Of a stretch of 16,139 nucleotides of DNA, positions 6,924 through 14,548 are shown piece after piece; position 1 is the first letter of the stretch, and the number at the start of each line of letters is the position of its first letter. A program made the translations under genes and the position numbers. The notes beneath the pieces were generated by a model that saw only the letters and a program-made list of their open reading frames with translations, did no database searches and was not told the origin of the DNA. The DNA lies in the NCBI GenBank assembly GCA_025351525.1, contig JANXVV010000048.1, positions 1-16,139 on the forward strand. The letters are read 5' to 3'. The stretch is from Humisphaera sp. (GTDB lineage: Bacteria; Planctomycetota; Phycisphaerae; Tepidisphaerales; Tepidisphaeraceae).

Positions 6924-7406
6924 CTAAATCCTTCGACTATGCAATGTCACCAAATCCCGTAGCTTTCTCGTATCGTAGTGAGCCGCCGCCGGAATCCGCA
7001 GGAGCGACACGCCGGCGGTGGACATAGCCTCTTCCAGAAACTGATCGCGCCGTTGGCGATCGCGGCGTTGGTGGGAGCGGTCGTCCAGTTCAACCGCCGC
7101 CAGAATCCGGGTGGTGACGACATCATAGAGAACGAAATCGAGATGCTTCTGCGAGACTTTGGCAAAATAGCCCTGCTGCCTGGCTGCCGATGAACAGTCC
7201 AGCACATCCGCCAACCGCACCTTCATCGAGATGGCGACACCTTCCGGGATACTCCATCGGAGCACTTCGTAAAACGCGAGTTCGCCGTCGCTGAGCAACG
7301 TCTCTCGGGAGAAGTACGGAAGCGCCCCGCCGCCGGAACGGCTCAGCAGGATTCGCGCGAGCAGCGCGATAAAAATGATTCCCCCGACGACGATCCATGT
7401 TTGCAT
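6924..7406 (-). CDS. membrane-anchored DUF2726 protein, nuclease-like fold
   Basis: A protein of 160 residues. One N-terminal membrane helix (TWIVVGGIIFIALLARILL) is followed by a cytoplasmic domain with LSDGELAFYEVLR, VRLADVLDC, SQKHLDFVLYDV, AAVELDDRSHQRRDRQRRDQ and AGVSLLRIPA. This is the DUF2726 pattern. The Asp in LDFVL and the ELDD stretch sit like the D...(D/E)xK residues of the PD-(D/E)XK nuclease fold, but the domain's activity and substrate are unknown. ATG 7406 is preferred because AGGGG (7415-7419 on plus) lies 8 nt before it; GTG 7415 would add MNN. It is transcribed away from hom, so the shared gap 7407-7642 should hold promoters for both. Confidence 0.85.
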   Translation of the reverse strand: MQTWIVVGGIIFIALLARILLSRSGGGALPYFSRETLLSDGELAFYEVLRWSIPEGVAISMKVRLADVLDCSSAARQQGYFAKVSQKHLDFVLYDVVTTRILAAVELDDRSHQRRDRQRRDQFLEEAMSTAGVSLLRIPAAAHYDTRKLRDLVTLHSRRI

Positions 7407-7598
7407 ATTGTTCACCCCTGCATGATCGGCTTTAAGTGGATCGGGGTTGTAGAATATCGGGGACCGTGGTCACTGAAAGCGACCAGGCCGGGGAGAAGGC
7501 GTCAAGTGGATTGAACGCGTTCGCTTGATCGAACGGCTCAGGAACTTTACAGTCCACTCGCACAGGGCGCGCGAACGCTGTGGCATATCGTTTAGCGT

Positions 7599-7619
7599 CG
7601 GCCCGGAGGGCCGGGTTTT
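7599..7619 (+). terminator. terminator-like stem in the hom leader
   Basis: CGGCCC-gga-GGGCCG is a perfect 6-bp stem followed by GG and four Ts (7616-7619), ending 23 nt before the hom start. It could act as an attenuator or simply be a repeat copy. No leader peptide rich in Thr, Ile or Met codons was seen ahead of it. Confidence 0.3.
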
Positions 7620-7642
7620 CCCCGTAGACAGACAGGCAAAAC

Positions 7643-8962
7643 ATGACCTCGGATCGCACTTTCGGAATCACCCTTCTCGGTTGCGGCATCGTCGGAAGCG
7701 GGGTCGCGCGCATCCTCACCGAGCAGCGTGAAATGCTTCAACGTCGAACCGGCATGACCTTCGACATCCGCCATGTCGTCGTTCGCAACGCCGCCAAAAC
7801 CCGGGCAGGTGATTTGACAGTTTCCACGGATTTCAAAGCCGCCATCGAGTCCAAAGAGACCGACATCGTGATCGAGCTGATCGGCGGAACCGGTGCCGCC
7901 AAAACCGCCATCGAAACGGCTCTCAGGCTGGGCAAGCCGATCGTCACCGCCAACAAAAGTCTCCTGGCCGCCCACGGCGCAGAACTCTTCGCGCTGGCGA
8001 AAAAACACAACACCTGCATCGCCTTCGAGGCCAGCGCCGGAGGGGGTGTTCCGATCATCAACGCCCTGACCCGCGGGTTGATCGCCAACCGCATCGACGC
8101 GCTCGTCGGCATCGTCAACGGCACATGCAATGTCATTCTCACCCGCATGACCCGCAACGGTTGGACTTATGAGCAGGCGCTGGCCGAGGCGCAGGAAAAA
8201 GGATTTGCCGAGGCGGACCCGACGATGGATGTCTCCGGTCGCGACGCCGCCCAGAAGCTCGCGCTGTTGGCGAGCCTGGCGTTCAATGCCCGCGTGACCG
8301 AGGGCGATATTTATGTCGAAGGGATCGAAACGCTGCAAAAGGTCGACATCGAATTCGCGAAGGAGATGGGCTACATCATCAAGCTGTTGGCCATTGCCGA
8401 GCGGGCTGCGGATGATCGCCTTTGCCTGCGGGTTCATCCGACGCTCGTGCATCACGAGGATGTGCTGGCCGAGGTGAGCGGCAGCTTTAACGCGATCAGC
8501 GTCTACGGAAATTCGCTCGGCCATTCGCTGTTTTATGGCCGGGGTGCCGGCGCGATGCCGACCGCGAGTGCGGTCGTCGCCGATCTGGTGAGTGTGGCGA
8601 TGGGGACGACTCAGATCGAGTTCAAGCAGCTTCGCGTTTTTCCGGACACCACCGCCGCCGCGAAAATCCTGCCGTTTCACGAACTGCAATCTCGCTATTA
8701 TTTGCGGTTGATGGCCAGGGATGTGCCGGGTGTGCTCGCGCAGGTCACCACCGCCCTCGGTGAAGCCGGCATCAGTCTCTCGGCGATCCATCAGCGCGAA
8801 ACGGATGCGGGCCAATTTGTGCCGGTGATTATCACCACGCATCTGGCGAAGGAGGGCGCGATGCAAGCCGCGCTGCAGGTGATCGACGCCCTGCCGGTCA
8901 TTGGCCGGCCATCGGCTTGCCTGCGGATCATCGACCCACCGCTGGAATTTGCAGGGAATTGA
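7643..8962 (+). CDS. hom: homoserine dehydrogenase with C-terminal ACT domain
   Basis: A protein of 439 residues, normal for the ACT-containing monofunctional enzyme. It reduces aspartate semialdehyde to homoserine with NAD(P)H, the branch step toward threonine and methionine. Visible parts are the Rossmann motif GCGIVGSGVA (13-22); KPIVTANKSLLAAHG; FEASAGGGVPIINALTRGL; GIVNGTCNVILTRM; and EKGFAEADPTMDVSGRDAAQKLALLA with the catalytic Asp/Lys region. The ACT domain starts near residue 351 (YYLRLMARDVPGVLAQV) and likely senses threonine, as in relatives. No lysC, thrB or thrC neighbours it. The start ATG has a modest AGG upstream. Two stems in the 3' region (9008-9047) may end the transcript. 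Confidence 0.97.
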   Translation: MTSDRTFGITLLGCGIVGSGVARILTEQREMLQRRTGMTFDIRHVVVRNAAKTRAGDLTVSTDFKAAIESKETDIVIELIGGTGAAKTAIETALRLGKPIVTANKSLLAAHGAELFALAKKHNTCIAFEASAGGGVPIINALTRGLIANRIDALVGIVNGTCNVILTRMTRNGWTYEQALAEAQEKGFAEADPTMDVSGRDAAQKLALLASLAFNARVTEGDIYVEGIETLQKVDIEFAKEMGYIIKLLAIAERAADDRLCLRVHPTLVHHEDVLAEVSGSFNAISVYGNSLGHSLFYGRGAGAMPTASAVVADLVSVAMGTTQIEFKQLRVFPDTTAAAKILPFHELQSRYYLRLMARDVPGVLAQVTTALGEAGISLSAIHQRETDAGQFVPVIITTHLAKEGAMQAALQVIDALPVIGRPSACLRIIDPPLEFAGN

Positions 8963-9007
8963 CACCTTTGGCGGCGGTATCTTCGTGGCATCGGCAACCT
9001 TCCCATG

Positions 9008-9047
9008 GCCGTGATACCCCACGGCATTGACCGGTACTCCGGTCAAT
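9008..9047 (+). terminator. two tandem stems after hom
   Basis: GCCGTG-ataccc-CACGGC (9008-9025) is directly followed by ATTGACCGG-tact-CCGGTCAAT (9026-9047), a perfect 9-bp stem. They begin 45 nt after the hom stop. No T-run follows, so they are likely 3'-end structures or a repeat rather than a classic intrinsic terminator. Confidence 0.45.
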
Positions 9048-9140
9048 TAAACAAGTGCGGAGCGATCTTTCTGAATCGTTCACCGGAAGAACGCTTCGCT
9101 TTTGCTTGAGTCGGTCAGAGTACCGATCAACATCGCTGAA

Positions 9141-9176
9141 TACCGCGAACATGGGCTGGAAGCCCATGCTACGGTA
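9141..9176. repeat. nested hairpin with 3-nt loop
   Basis: CATGGGCT-gga-AGCCCATG (9150-9168) is a perfect 8-bp stem, framed by TACCG (9141-9145) and CGGTA (9172-9176). It is the same design as the stems at 2039-2053 and 16089-16107. The rest of the 350-bp gap between hom and the glycosyltransferase gene shows no gene. Confidence 0.65.
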
Positions 9177-9310
9177 AATACTATCGTCCCATCAATTTCA
9201 ATCCTTCCGCCAATCATTCAACCTTTTTGTGTCGATACTATACGATATGCAGTGCGATCGTTCGGTGAACGCAGAGGCGTGATTGGGATCATCGGATAAG
9301 GAAGGAATTG

Positions 9311-10144
9311 ATGTTGACGCTGGAAAACGAAACACTGCGAGTGACCGCCGTATCGCCGGCAATAGCCCCCGCGCCCCCGCCGCGAATCCGGCTGTTGGGA
9401 ATGCCGATCTCGATCTTGACCGAAGCGCAGACCAATTTGCACATCATTGAATCGCTGCAGGCCGGCCGTGGCGGGTGGGTGATCACGCCGAATCTCGATC
9501 AATTGCGGCTGTTTCGCAAGACGCCGGATCTCCATCGGATGTACGATCAGGCCGACCTGATTGTCGCCGACGGGATGCCCTTGATCTGGGCCAGCCGACT
9601 GCAAAAAACACCCCTGCCCGAGCGCGTGGCGGGTTCGTCGATCATCAACACGCTGACCGCCGCCGCCGCCGAAGCGGGGTATCGGATTTTCTTTCTCGGT
9701 GGCAACGACGGTGCGGCTGAGCGCGCCGCCGAAGAACTTTTATCGCATAATCCGTCGCTCCAGATCGCGGGCCATTTTTGTCCGCCCTTCGGTTTCGATC
9801 AGAAACCCGCAGAGATGGACCGCATCAAGTCGACGCTCATCGAAAGTAAACCTGATATTATCTATGTCGGTCTGGGTTTCCCCAAGCAGGAAAGACTGAT
9901 CGAGCAGCTACGGCCCCTTTTGCCGCAGGCGTGGTTTCTCGGCATCGGAATCAGCTTCAGTTTCGTCGCCGGTGAAGTGAAGCGTGCCCCCCGCTTCATG
10001 CAGAAGCTCGGTTTGGAATGGCTGCATCGGATGGTTCAGGAGCCGAGCCGTCTGTTCAAGCGATACGTGATTTTTGGGCTACCTTTCGCCGTTCGGCTGT
10101 TCAGTGGGGCTCTGCGGGCGCGGTGGATGGGTAAACGCGGATGA
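9311..10144 (+). CDS. WecG/TagA/CpsF family glycosyltransferase (GT26)
   Basis: A protein of 277 residues. Family members add an N-acetylmannosamine-type sugar to a lipid-linked GlcNAc during synthesis of surface polymers (teichoic acid, enterobacterial common antigen, capsule). Visible motifs are LLGMPISILTEAQTNLHIIE, GWVITPNLDQLRLFRK, ADLIVADGMPLIWASRL, LPERVAGSSII, YRIFFLGGNDGAAERAAEEL, PDIIYVGLGFPKQE and GISFSFVAGEVKRAPRFMQ. The C-terminal segment LGLEWLHRMVQEPSRLFKRY is the usual membrane-docking tail. ATG 9311 is chosen over TTG 9308; AAGGA at 9298-9302 lies 8 nt upstream. No polysaccharide genes flank it, so its polymer is unknown. Confidence 0.93.
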   Translation: MLTLENETLRVTAVSPAIAPAPPPRIRLLGMPISILTEAQTNLHIIESLQAGRGGWVITPNLDQLRLFRKTPDLHRMYDQADLIVADGMPLIWASRLQKTPLPERVAGSSIINTLTAAAAEAGYRIFFLGGNDGAAERAAEELLSHNPSLQIAGHFCPPFGFDQKPAEMDRIKSTLIESKPDIIYVGLGFPKQERLIEQLRPLLPQAWFLGIGISFSFVAGEVKRAPRFMQKLGLEWLHRMVQEPSRLFKRYVIFGLPFAVRLFSGALRARWMGKRG

Positions 10145-10193
10145 TCGACCGGCGCGCCATTTAAGATTTAAAGTTTCATCGCGTGAATTTGAA

Positions 10194-10290
10194 CACGCCG
10201 GGATCGGAGCTGCCGCGACGATCCGGATTCCGCAGGAAGCGGCTCCTTGCGGAATCCGGGTCGTCGCCTGCGGCTCCGATCCCGGCGTGA
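10194..10290. repeat. 97-bp palindromic repeat
   Basis: The left arm (10194-10234, beginning CACGCCGGGATCGGAGC) and right arm (10248-10289, ending GCTCCGATCCCGGCGTG) are inverted copies over about 42 nt with a few mismatches. The 13-nt loop can itself pair further (AGGA/TCCT). The right arm recurs in degenerate form at 3791-3835, so it is a dispersed element. It lies between the convergent glycosyltransferase and coiled-coil genes and has no coding capacity. Confidence 0.75.
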
Positions 10291-10369
10291 ATTCTAGTCA
10301 TCAAGCGTTCTGTAAAATAACGCATATGATTACATCAATGTCTAACTGAAGCGGACGACCAAGATACGC

Positions 10370-10636
10370 TCAATCGCTCTCGGTTGTCTCTTCCAGCATC
10401 CGCCGCAGATACCCATTCTCACGGCGGGTGGCTTCCAGATCGAACACCAAATACTTGATGCTCAGACGAAGGTAATCGAGGCTCTCTTGAAGGCTGCTGA
10501 CCGTCGCCCGCAAACGCTCGTGGCGTTGACGCGTTTCGACGGCGACCTTTTCGAGCTTCTGCCGTTCGGTGACGGGCAGCGTGCTGATCTCACCCATCAA
10601 CTCGGCGACTTTGGACTGAAAATCTTGTTCGTTCAT
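10370..10636 (-). CDS. small coiled-coil protein of unknown function
   Basis: A protein of 88 residues and almost wholly helical: MNEQDFQSKVAELMGEISTL, PVTERQKLEKVAVETRQRHE, then VSSLQESLDYLRLSIKYLVF and DLEATRRENGYLRRMLEETT. Heptad-like spacing of Leu/Val suggests a coiled coil and a dimer. There is no membrane segment, signal or enzyme motif. The RREN-x-YLRRML ending resembles small conserved planctomycete proteins as far as I recall; some are labelled transcriptional regulators without proof. GAGGA lies a few nt before ATG, so translation is well supported. It stands alone and converges with the glycosyltransferase gene. Confidence 0.82.
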   Translation of the reverse strand: MNEQDFQSKVAELMGEISTLPVTERQKLEKVAVETRQRHERLRATVSSLQESLDYLRLSIKYLVFDLEATRRENGYLRRMLEETTESD

Positions 10637-11177
10637 GGTTTTTCCTCATTACGCCCCGGCATCGGCCCACGGCTTTGCCGTCAGGCGTGTATCCAAGACA
10701 TTGCAACGACTGTTCCACGTCCGTGTGCCAATCGAAATCCATCTCTCTATTTGCAAAAATCCGACCGAAGCGTGCTGGTTGCATCCACCCCCCGCAAACC
10801 GCAGAAAAGCAAATGGCGTCCTTTTTGGCATGCAATCTGTGCCGACTGCGCGAGACGTTGCCGAAAAACAACAAAGCCGGTGAATGGGACACTCACCAAA
10901 ACTTTAATCCATTTCACCAATTGCTTCTTCGGGGGCGAATATAGTCAGAGGCGCGGGTTGGCGACAATGTAAATTGCGCCGGCGACAGGGATAATCTCGC
11001 TGAAGTCCGGTAATGCGGTGAAGATACACCGTTTCGCACGGAAACATGGATTGGTCGGCTTCGCGGTTCCCCCCTCTTCGGTTTGGGCGGACGACATTTT
11101 GATTGCGTCGTCTTCGCGATACAATGCGAACGAGAATCGCCATGGATGTGGCGCGACACTCAATCGGGATTAGAAGC
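10637..11177. other. 540-bp gap with no convincing gene
   Basis: Several open frames cross this stretch on both strands but lack ribosome sites and recognisable motifs. Two small stems are visible: ACGGC-ttt-GCCGT (about 10668-10680) and CGGTG-aagata-CACCG (11016-11031). A candidate promoter lies at its right end. A minus-strand frame at 10590-10892 (WHTDVEQSLQCLGYTPDGKA) reads somewhat protein-like but overlaps the coiled-coil gene's start, so it is left out. Confidence 0.6.
11099..11125 (+). promoter_or_regulatory. candidate promoter for the 11178-14313 gene pair
   Basis: TTGATT (11099-11104) and TACAAT (11120-11125) are 15 bp apart, slightly short of ideal. The -10 box equals the one proposed for atpD. 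Transcription would start near 11132, giving a leader of about 46 nt. Confidence 0.3.
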
Positions 11178-11936
11178 ATGGCAGAGCAAAATAAAGATCA
11201 TCTCGCGGATGCTTTAGCGGCGTTGTCGGCAGGTGAACATCACGAACCGGACCCGCACGATCGCGAAGAAGCTCCTGCACCCGCACCCTTGCCGCGTCAG
11301 ATCGCGGCGAAGCCCGTCGCGGGGCAACGGCCTTCAGCACCGGTCGTAAAACCGATCGCATCGATCCGCCCGACCGCTCCTTCGACGCCGGTGCCACAGG
11401 GCAGGCCCCTTGCGACGGCACGCCCTGCCGCCCCTGCGCCGGGGCCGGCGCCGCTCAAATCCCGCCCGGTGATACCGATCGCAAACATACCGGCCTCCGC
11501 CCGCACGCCTTCTCCAACCGTCGCCGCACCGGCGGCTTTTGTCGCTCCCGACGAACCCGTCGAAGCACCTTTGGCCGCTGAAAATGAAAACGAATGGATG
11601 GGTACCGCTCCCGTAGATGACGACACGATGATGGCTCCCGCTCCGGATGCGTCGGCTTTCACGGCGCAGTCGATGTCGTACAAGTCCCCCGCCGCTCGAA
11701 CAGCGAAAACGTCCGACCTTAAACCGACGCTCATCCCGATTCTTCTCACCACCGGAATGCTGTTTATTATTTTCAGCCTGTTGAAGTATGTGCGCGGTGC
11801 CGATTCGCCGTATGCCGCACTGCCCGGGTGGGTGGTGGGAATGGTCGCGGGGATGGGTGGAATCCTGCTCGCATTTGCCGTCTTCACCATGATGCAAGTC
11901 AAGGAACAAATGACGCGAACCAAGCGACGGTCTTGA
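11178..11936 (+). CDS. Pro/Ala-rich protein with two C-terminal membrane helices
   Basis: A protein of 252 residues, not recognised. Residues 1-25 are polar and acidic (MAEQNKDHLADALAALSAGE). Roughly 30-185 is low-complexity and rich in Pro, Ala and charged residues, surely disordered. Two helices follow, LKPTLIPILLTTGMLFIIFS near 190-210 and WVVGMVAGMGGILLAFAVFT near 222-242, then a basic tail (KEQMTRTKRRS). The N-terminal part would be cytoplasmic. ATG 11178 is preferred because AGAAG (11172-11176) precedes it and the upstream in-frame part (RTRIAMDVARHSIGIRS) has no ribosome site. The next gene begins 85 nt downstream on the same strand and is also a disordered/membrane hybrid, so the two may act together. 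Confidence 0.78.
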   Translation: MAEQNKDHLADALAALSAGEHHEPDPHDREEAPAPAPLPRQIAAKPVAGQRPSAPVVKPIASIRPTAPSTPVPQGRPLATARPAAPAPGPAPLKSRPVIPIANIPASARTPSPTVAAPAAFVAPDEPVEAPLAAENENEWMGTAPVDDDTMMAPAPDASAFTAQSMSYKSPAARTAKTSDLKPTLIPILLTTGMLFIIFSLLKYVRGADSPYAALPGWVVGMVAGMGGILLAFAVFTMMQVKEQMTRTKRRS

Positions 11937-12021
11937 CCAATTCCCCCTTCAACGGGAAGATGCCGTGCAGCATTTTTCTCATTTTAAGTCGGTGGAAAGT
12001 ACGCGAAAAGCGGGAGTGAAC

Positions 12022-14313
12022 ATGTCGATCGTAGCGCAGTGCCAGGCTTGCAAAGCAAAATACAATGTCCCCGATACGATGGCCGGGAAAAAAGTGCGCT
12101 GTAAAAAGTGCGGCCAGATATTCGGCGTCCCTGCGCCGGAAACCGAGATCGACCTGTTGCCGGATGAACCGGATCTCAGCGGGGTCGACGATGAAAATGA
12201 CGCGCCTGCCGCCCGTCCGATCCTCGCAAAGTCCGCCGTTCGACCCGCGCCGCGGCGACCCAGCGTGCTGCCTCCAGTGAGTTCCATGCGCGGGGAGGTC
12301 GATACCGGTGAAGACGAATCTTCCGACGAATCAGGCGATACCGATCTCGCCGCCAACCCTGCGTTTGCGTTTCCGGGAAATGCCTTTATCGAAGGGGCGC
12401 TGCCGTATTTAATCGTGGCGGTCGCGGTCGTGTGGATGGTGAGTTCGACGCTTCGAGTGGAAGATTTCGGTCGAAGCTGGGTGGGACATCTCCGATGGTT
12501 TGTCTATCTGCTGGCCTACGTTGTCATCGTCTATCCCATTACCATGCTCGGCGTGCGAACCGCCGGCGAAAATCTGCGATTCGGTCTTCCCCCCGCGCAC
12601 GCGTGGAAAGTGTTTTCGCTGTTCAGCCTGCCGTTCATGCTCGGGGTGATCTGGTCGCTGACCGGCGTTGGGCCGATCGGCACTTACACGGCCGGAATTG
12701 TCGTTGGCCTTATCATCGCGCTTGCGGGTTTCCTGTTTCTATATCGCCTGCGGCCCAATCAAATGGTCGCCGGGCTGGGAATCATCACGGCGTTTTTCGT
12801 CAGCGGTTGTGCGCTCGCCGCGTTGCTCGGGTTCGGGATCAACATCGTCCTCGTCTCCGCGATGAAACCCACGGAGACCGTCGGTGCCATCCCCCGCAGT
12901 CCCCTCGGGCCGGCGTTTCCATGGCCTCAGCCGCCCTTGGAGAAGCGAAACACAGTCACCAAGGGCAATCCGACCACGGAAGATACATCGCCCGAAACGC
13001 CCGTCACCAAAGGTGCCGGTGATCCGGTGATCGTCCCGGAGACGCCGGGCAAAGGATCGACTGCGCCCGGCACGGTGGATGCGGGTGATCCGAAAATGAT
13101 CAAACCAAAGGATCCCACCGATCCCAATCCGCTGGTGGCGTCCACCGATCCTGAAAAAAAGATGCCGACCGAGCCTGGGGTCAATCCGTTGGACCCGACG
13201 ATTGTTCCGGTTATTCCCGTCAAGCCGGCCCCCGTCATCGTCTCGCCGATGCTGGCGGCGGCACCCGTCAATTCCCCCATCGGTGAATTTGACGACATTT
13301 TCTACTCCGCTCTCGCCGGCCCGCCCGTTGCTTTGGTCGTGCGGGAACGCGGCCCGATTTCGGACACGCTGGAAGTGTGGAACACCCAGCCTTTCGAGAA
13401 AAAAGGCACGCTGTCTCCACCTCATCCGCTCAACGAGCATCCGATCTATTGGGTCGGGCCGAGAGGGTTGATCTTCGCTCGGTTGATCGATTTCCCGAAA
13501 AAATTGATCGAAATCCGATTGACCGCGGAAGATAAAGTCATCCGCACAATCGAGCTGGACACGGAGCGACTGGGCATTCCGGAAATCATCGGTTTTGCCG
13601 GCAAGAATCAAATCGCCATCCTTTGGGATCTAGGCCAACGGCATGGCGTCGAGTTGTTCGACACGACCACCGGGCAACGCATGCGAACCATCGACCTGCC
13701 CGGTTTCCAAAAATCCAAGGGAAATATCGCCTTCAGCCCCGACGGTCGATATTTCGCGGCAGCCGTCAAATCATTCCTGCCCGGCGGATTGGGGACCGGC
13801 GTGAGCACTCCCGCGATCCAATTGAGCGATGTCGCCATCGGTCAGCTTGCTCCCCGTCCGTATCCGATCACCGTTCTCGGCGGAGATAAAAATCTGACCC
13901 TGTCGGGCCTGGCGTTCTCGCCCGACAGCCAGAAATTTTCCATGCTCTATGAGGAGGCGGGGAACAATCTGATCGTCACCTGGAAACCGCCCGAAACGCG
14001 GGCGTTTTTGCAGTACAACTTTTTCAGCGATCACTCGACCGGCGCGACGACCGAGTATCACGGCGCGGCGATCGAGGCTTTGCCGGGCGCGGCGACATGG
14101 CTTATCTACGGTCACTCGGTCGTCGAAACCGATCATGTGATCGGCGATCTGGGAGTGACGGAGGTCAAAGGTCATCGCCGTCTGTCCAACGACACCTTTG
14201 CCCTGAAGGTGCCGTCGGAATCAGGCAAAATGAAACTCATGATCGTCACGCTGAACGCGGAGAAGTTTCCGGGTAAAGAGGCGACGAAACCGACGGGAAA
14301 ACCTAAGCTGTGA
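12022..14313 (+). CDS. MJ0042 zinc-ribbon, multi-helix membrane protein with propeller-like C-terminus
   Basis: A protein of 763 residues. The order is: an MJ0042-type zinc ribbon (Cys7, Cys10, Cys27, Cys30; CQACKAKYNVP...VRCKKCGQIFGVP); an acidic disordered stretch to about 120; about five membrane helices (near 127-145, 156-178, 194-217, 222-241, 248-280); a Pro/Thr/Asp-rich linker (about 290-410); and a beta-rich region with WD40-like repeats (IAFSPDGRYFAAA near 569, LAFSPDSQKFSML near 630). Zinc ribbons of this type are common at the N-termini of planctomycete membrane proteins, but their ligand is unknown. ATG 12022 is set by GGGAG (12012-12016) 5 nt upstream and by the ribbon starting at once; the open frame back to 11965 is not used. 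The propeller would lie on the other membrane face from the ribbon if the helix count is odd. Confidence 0.85.
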   Translation: MSIVAQCQACKAKYNVPDTMAGKKVRCKKCGQIFGVPAPETEIDLLPDEPDLSGVDDENDAPAARPILAKSAVRPAPRRPSVLPPVSSMRGEVDTGEDESSDESGDTDLAANPAFAFPGNAFIEGALPYLIVAVAVVWMVSSTLRVEDFGRSWVGHLRWFVYLLAYVVIVYPITMLGVRTAGENLRFGLPPAHAWKVFSLFSLPFMLGVIWSLTGVGPIGTYTAGIVVGLIIALAGFLFLYRLRPNQMVAGLGIITAFFVSGCALAALLGFGINIVLVSAMKPTETVGAIPRSPLGPAFPWPQPPLEKRNTVTKGNPTTEDTSPETPVTKGAGDPVIVPETPGKGSTAPGTVDAGDPKMIKPKDPTDPNPLVASTDPEKKMPTEPGVNPLDPTIVPVIPVKPAPVIVSPMLAAAPVNSPIGEFDDIFYSALAGPPVALVVRERGPISDTLEVWNTQPFEKKGTLSPPHPLNEHPIYWVGPRGLIFARLIDFPKKLIEIRLTAEDKVIRTIELDTERLGIPEIIGFAGKNQIAILWDLGQRHGVELFDTTTGQRMRTIDLPGFQKSKGNIAFSPDGRYFAAAVKSFLPGGLGTGVSTPAIQLSDVAIGQLAPRPYPITVLGGDKNLTLSGLAFSPDSQKFSMLYEEAGNNLIVTWKPPETRAFLQYNFFSDHSTGATTEYHGAAIEALPGAATWLIYGHSVVETDHVIGDLGVTEVKGHRRLSNDTFALKVPSESGKMKLMIVTLNAEKFPGKEATKPTGKPKL

Positions 14314-14321
14314 TGTAAAAA

Positions 14322-14479
14322 TCCGGTCCCCTCCCCCCTGGTACTCCAGGGGGGAGGGTTAGGGTGAGGGGTTTTTTCTTCGTAGCAAGAGCACCAGAGA
14401 TTTCTCCACTCGGCATAAGAAAAATGCAGGACCCCTCACCCTAACCCTCCCCCCGGAGTACCGGGGGGAGGGGACCGGA
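14322..14479. repeat. 158-bp GC-rich inverted repeat with G-quadruplex motifs
   Basis: The left arm (14322-14371) and right arm (14432-14479) are nearly perfect inverted copies of about 50 nt around a 60-nt spacer. Each arm also folds alone: a 13-bp stem with TACT loop (14329-14358) and a 12-bp stem with AGTA loop (14445-14472). The arm parts facing the spacer carry four or more G-runs (GGGGGG, GGG, GGG, GGGG at 14349-14371 on plus; mirror on minus from 14432), including GGGTTAGGG. Six Ts follow the left arm (14372-14377), so it may also end transcription of the 12022 gene. Related CCCTCACCCTAACCCTC repeats are known to occur widely in bacterial genomes. Confidence 0.85.
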
Positions 14480-14548
14480 AAAGTCAATGCAATCTTTAGT
14501 TTGACCGCCCTCTGCGGCGCCGTATGGTCCCCGCGATAGGAATTCCGC

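Noticed and set aside
10590..10892. Minus-strand frame of 100 residues
   Set aside because: It overlaps the start of the well-supported coiled-coil gene, has no ribosome site, and its Cys/Arg-rich wording matches no family I know.
14501..14528. TTGACC and TATGGT as a trpA promoter
   Set aside because: The -10 match is weak and the start point would fall on the ribosome site, leaving almost no leader.
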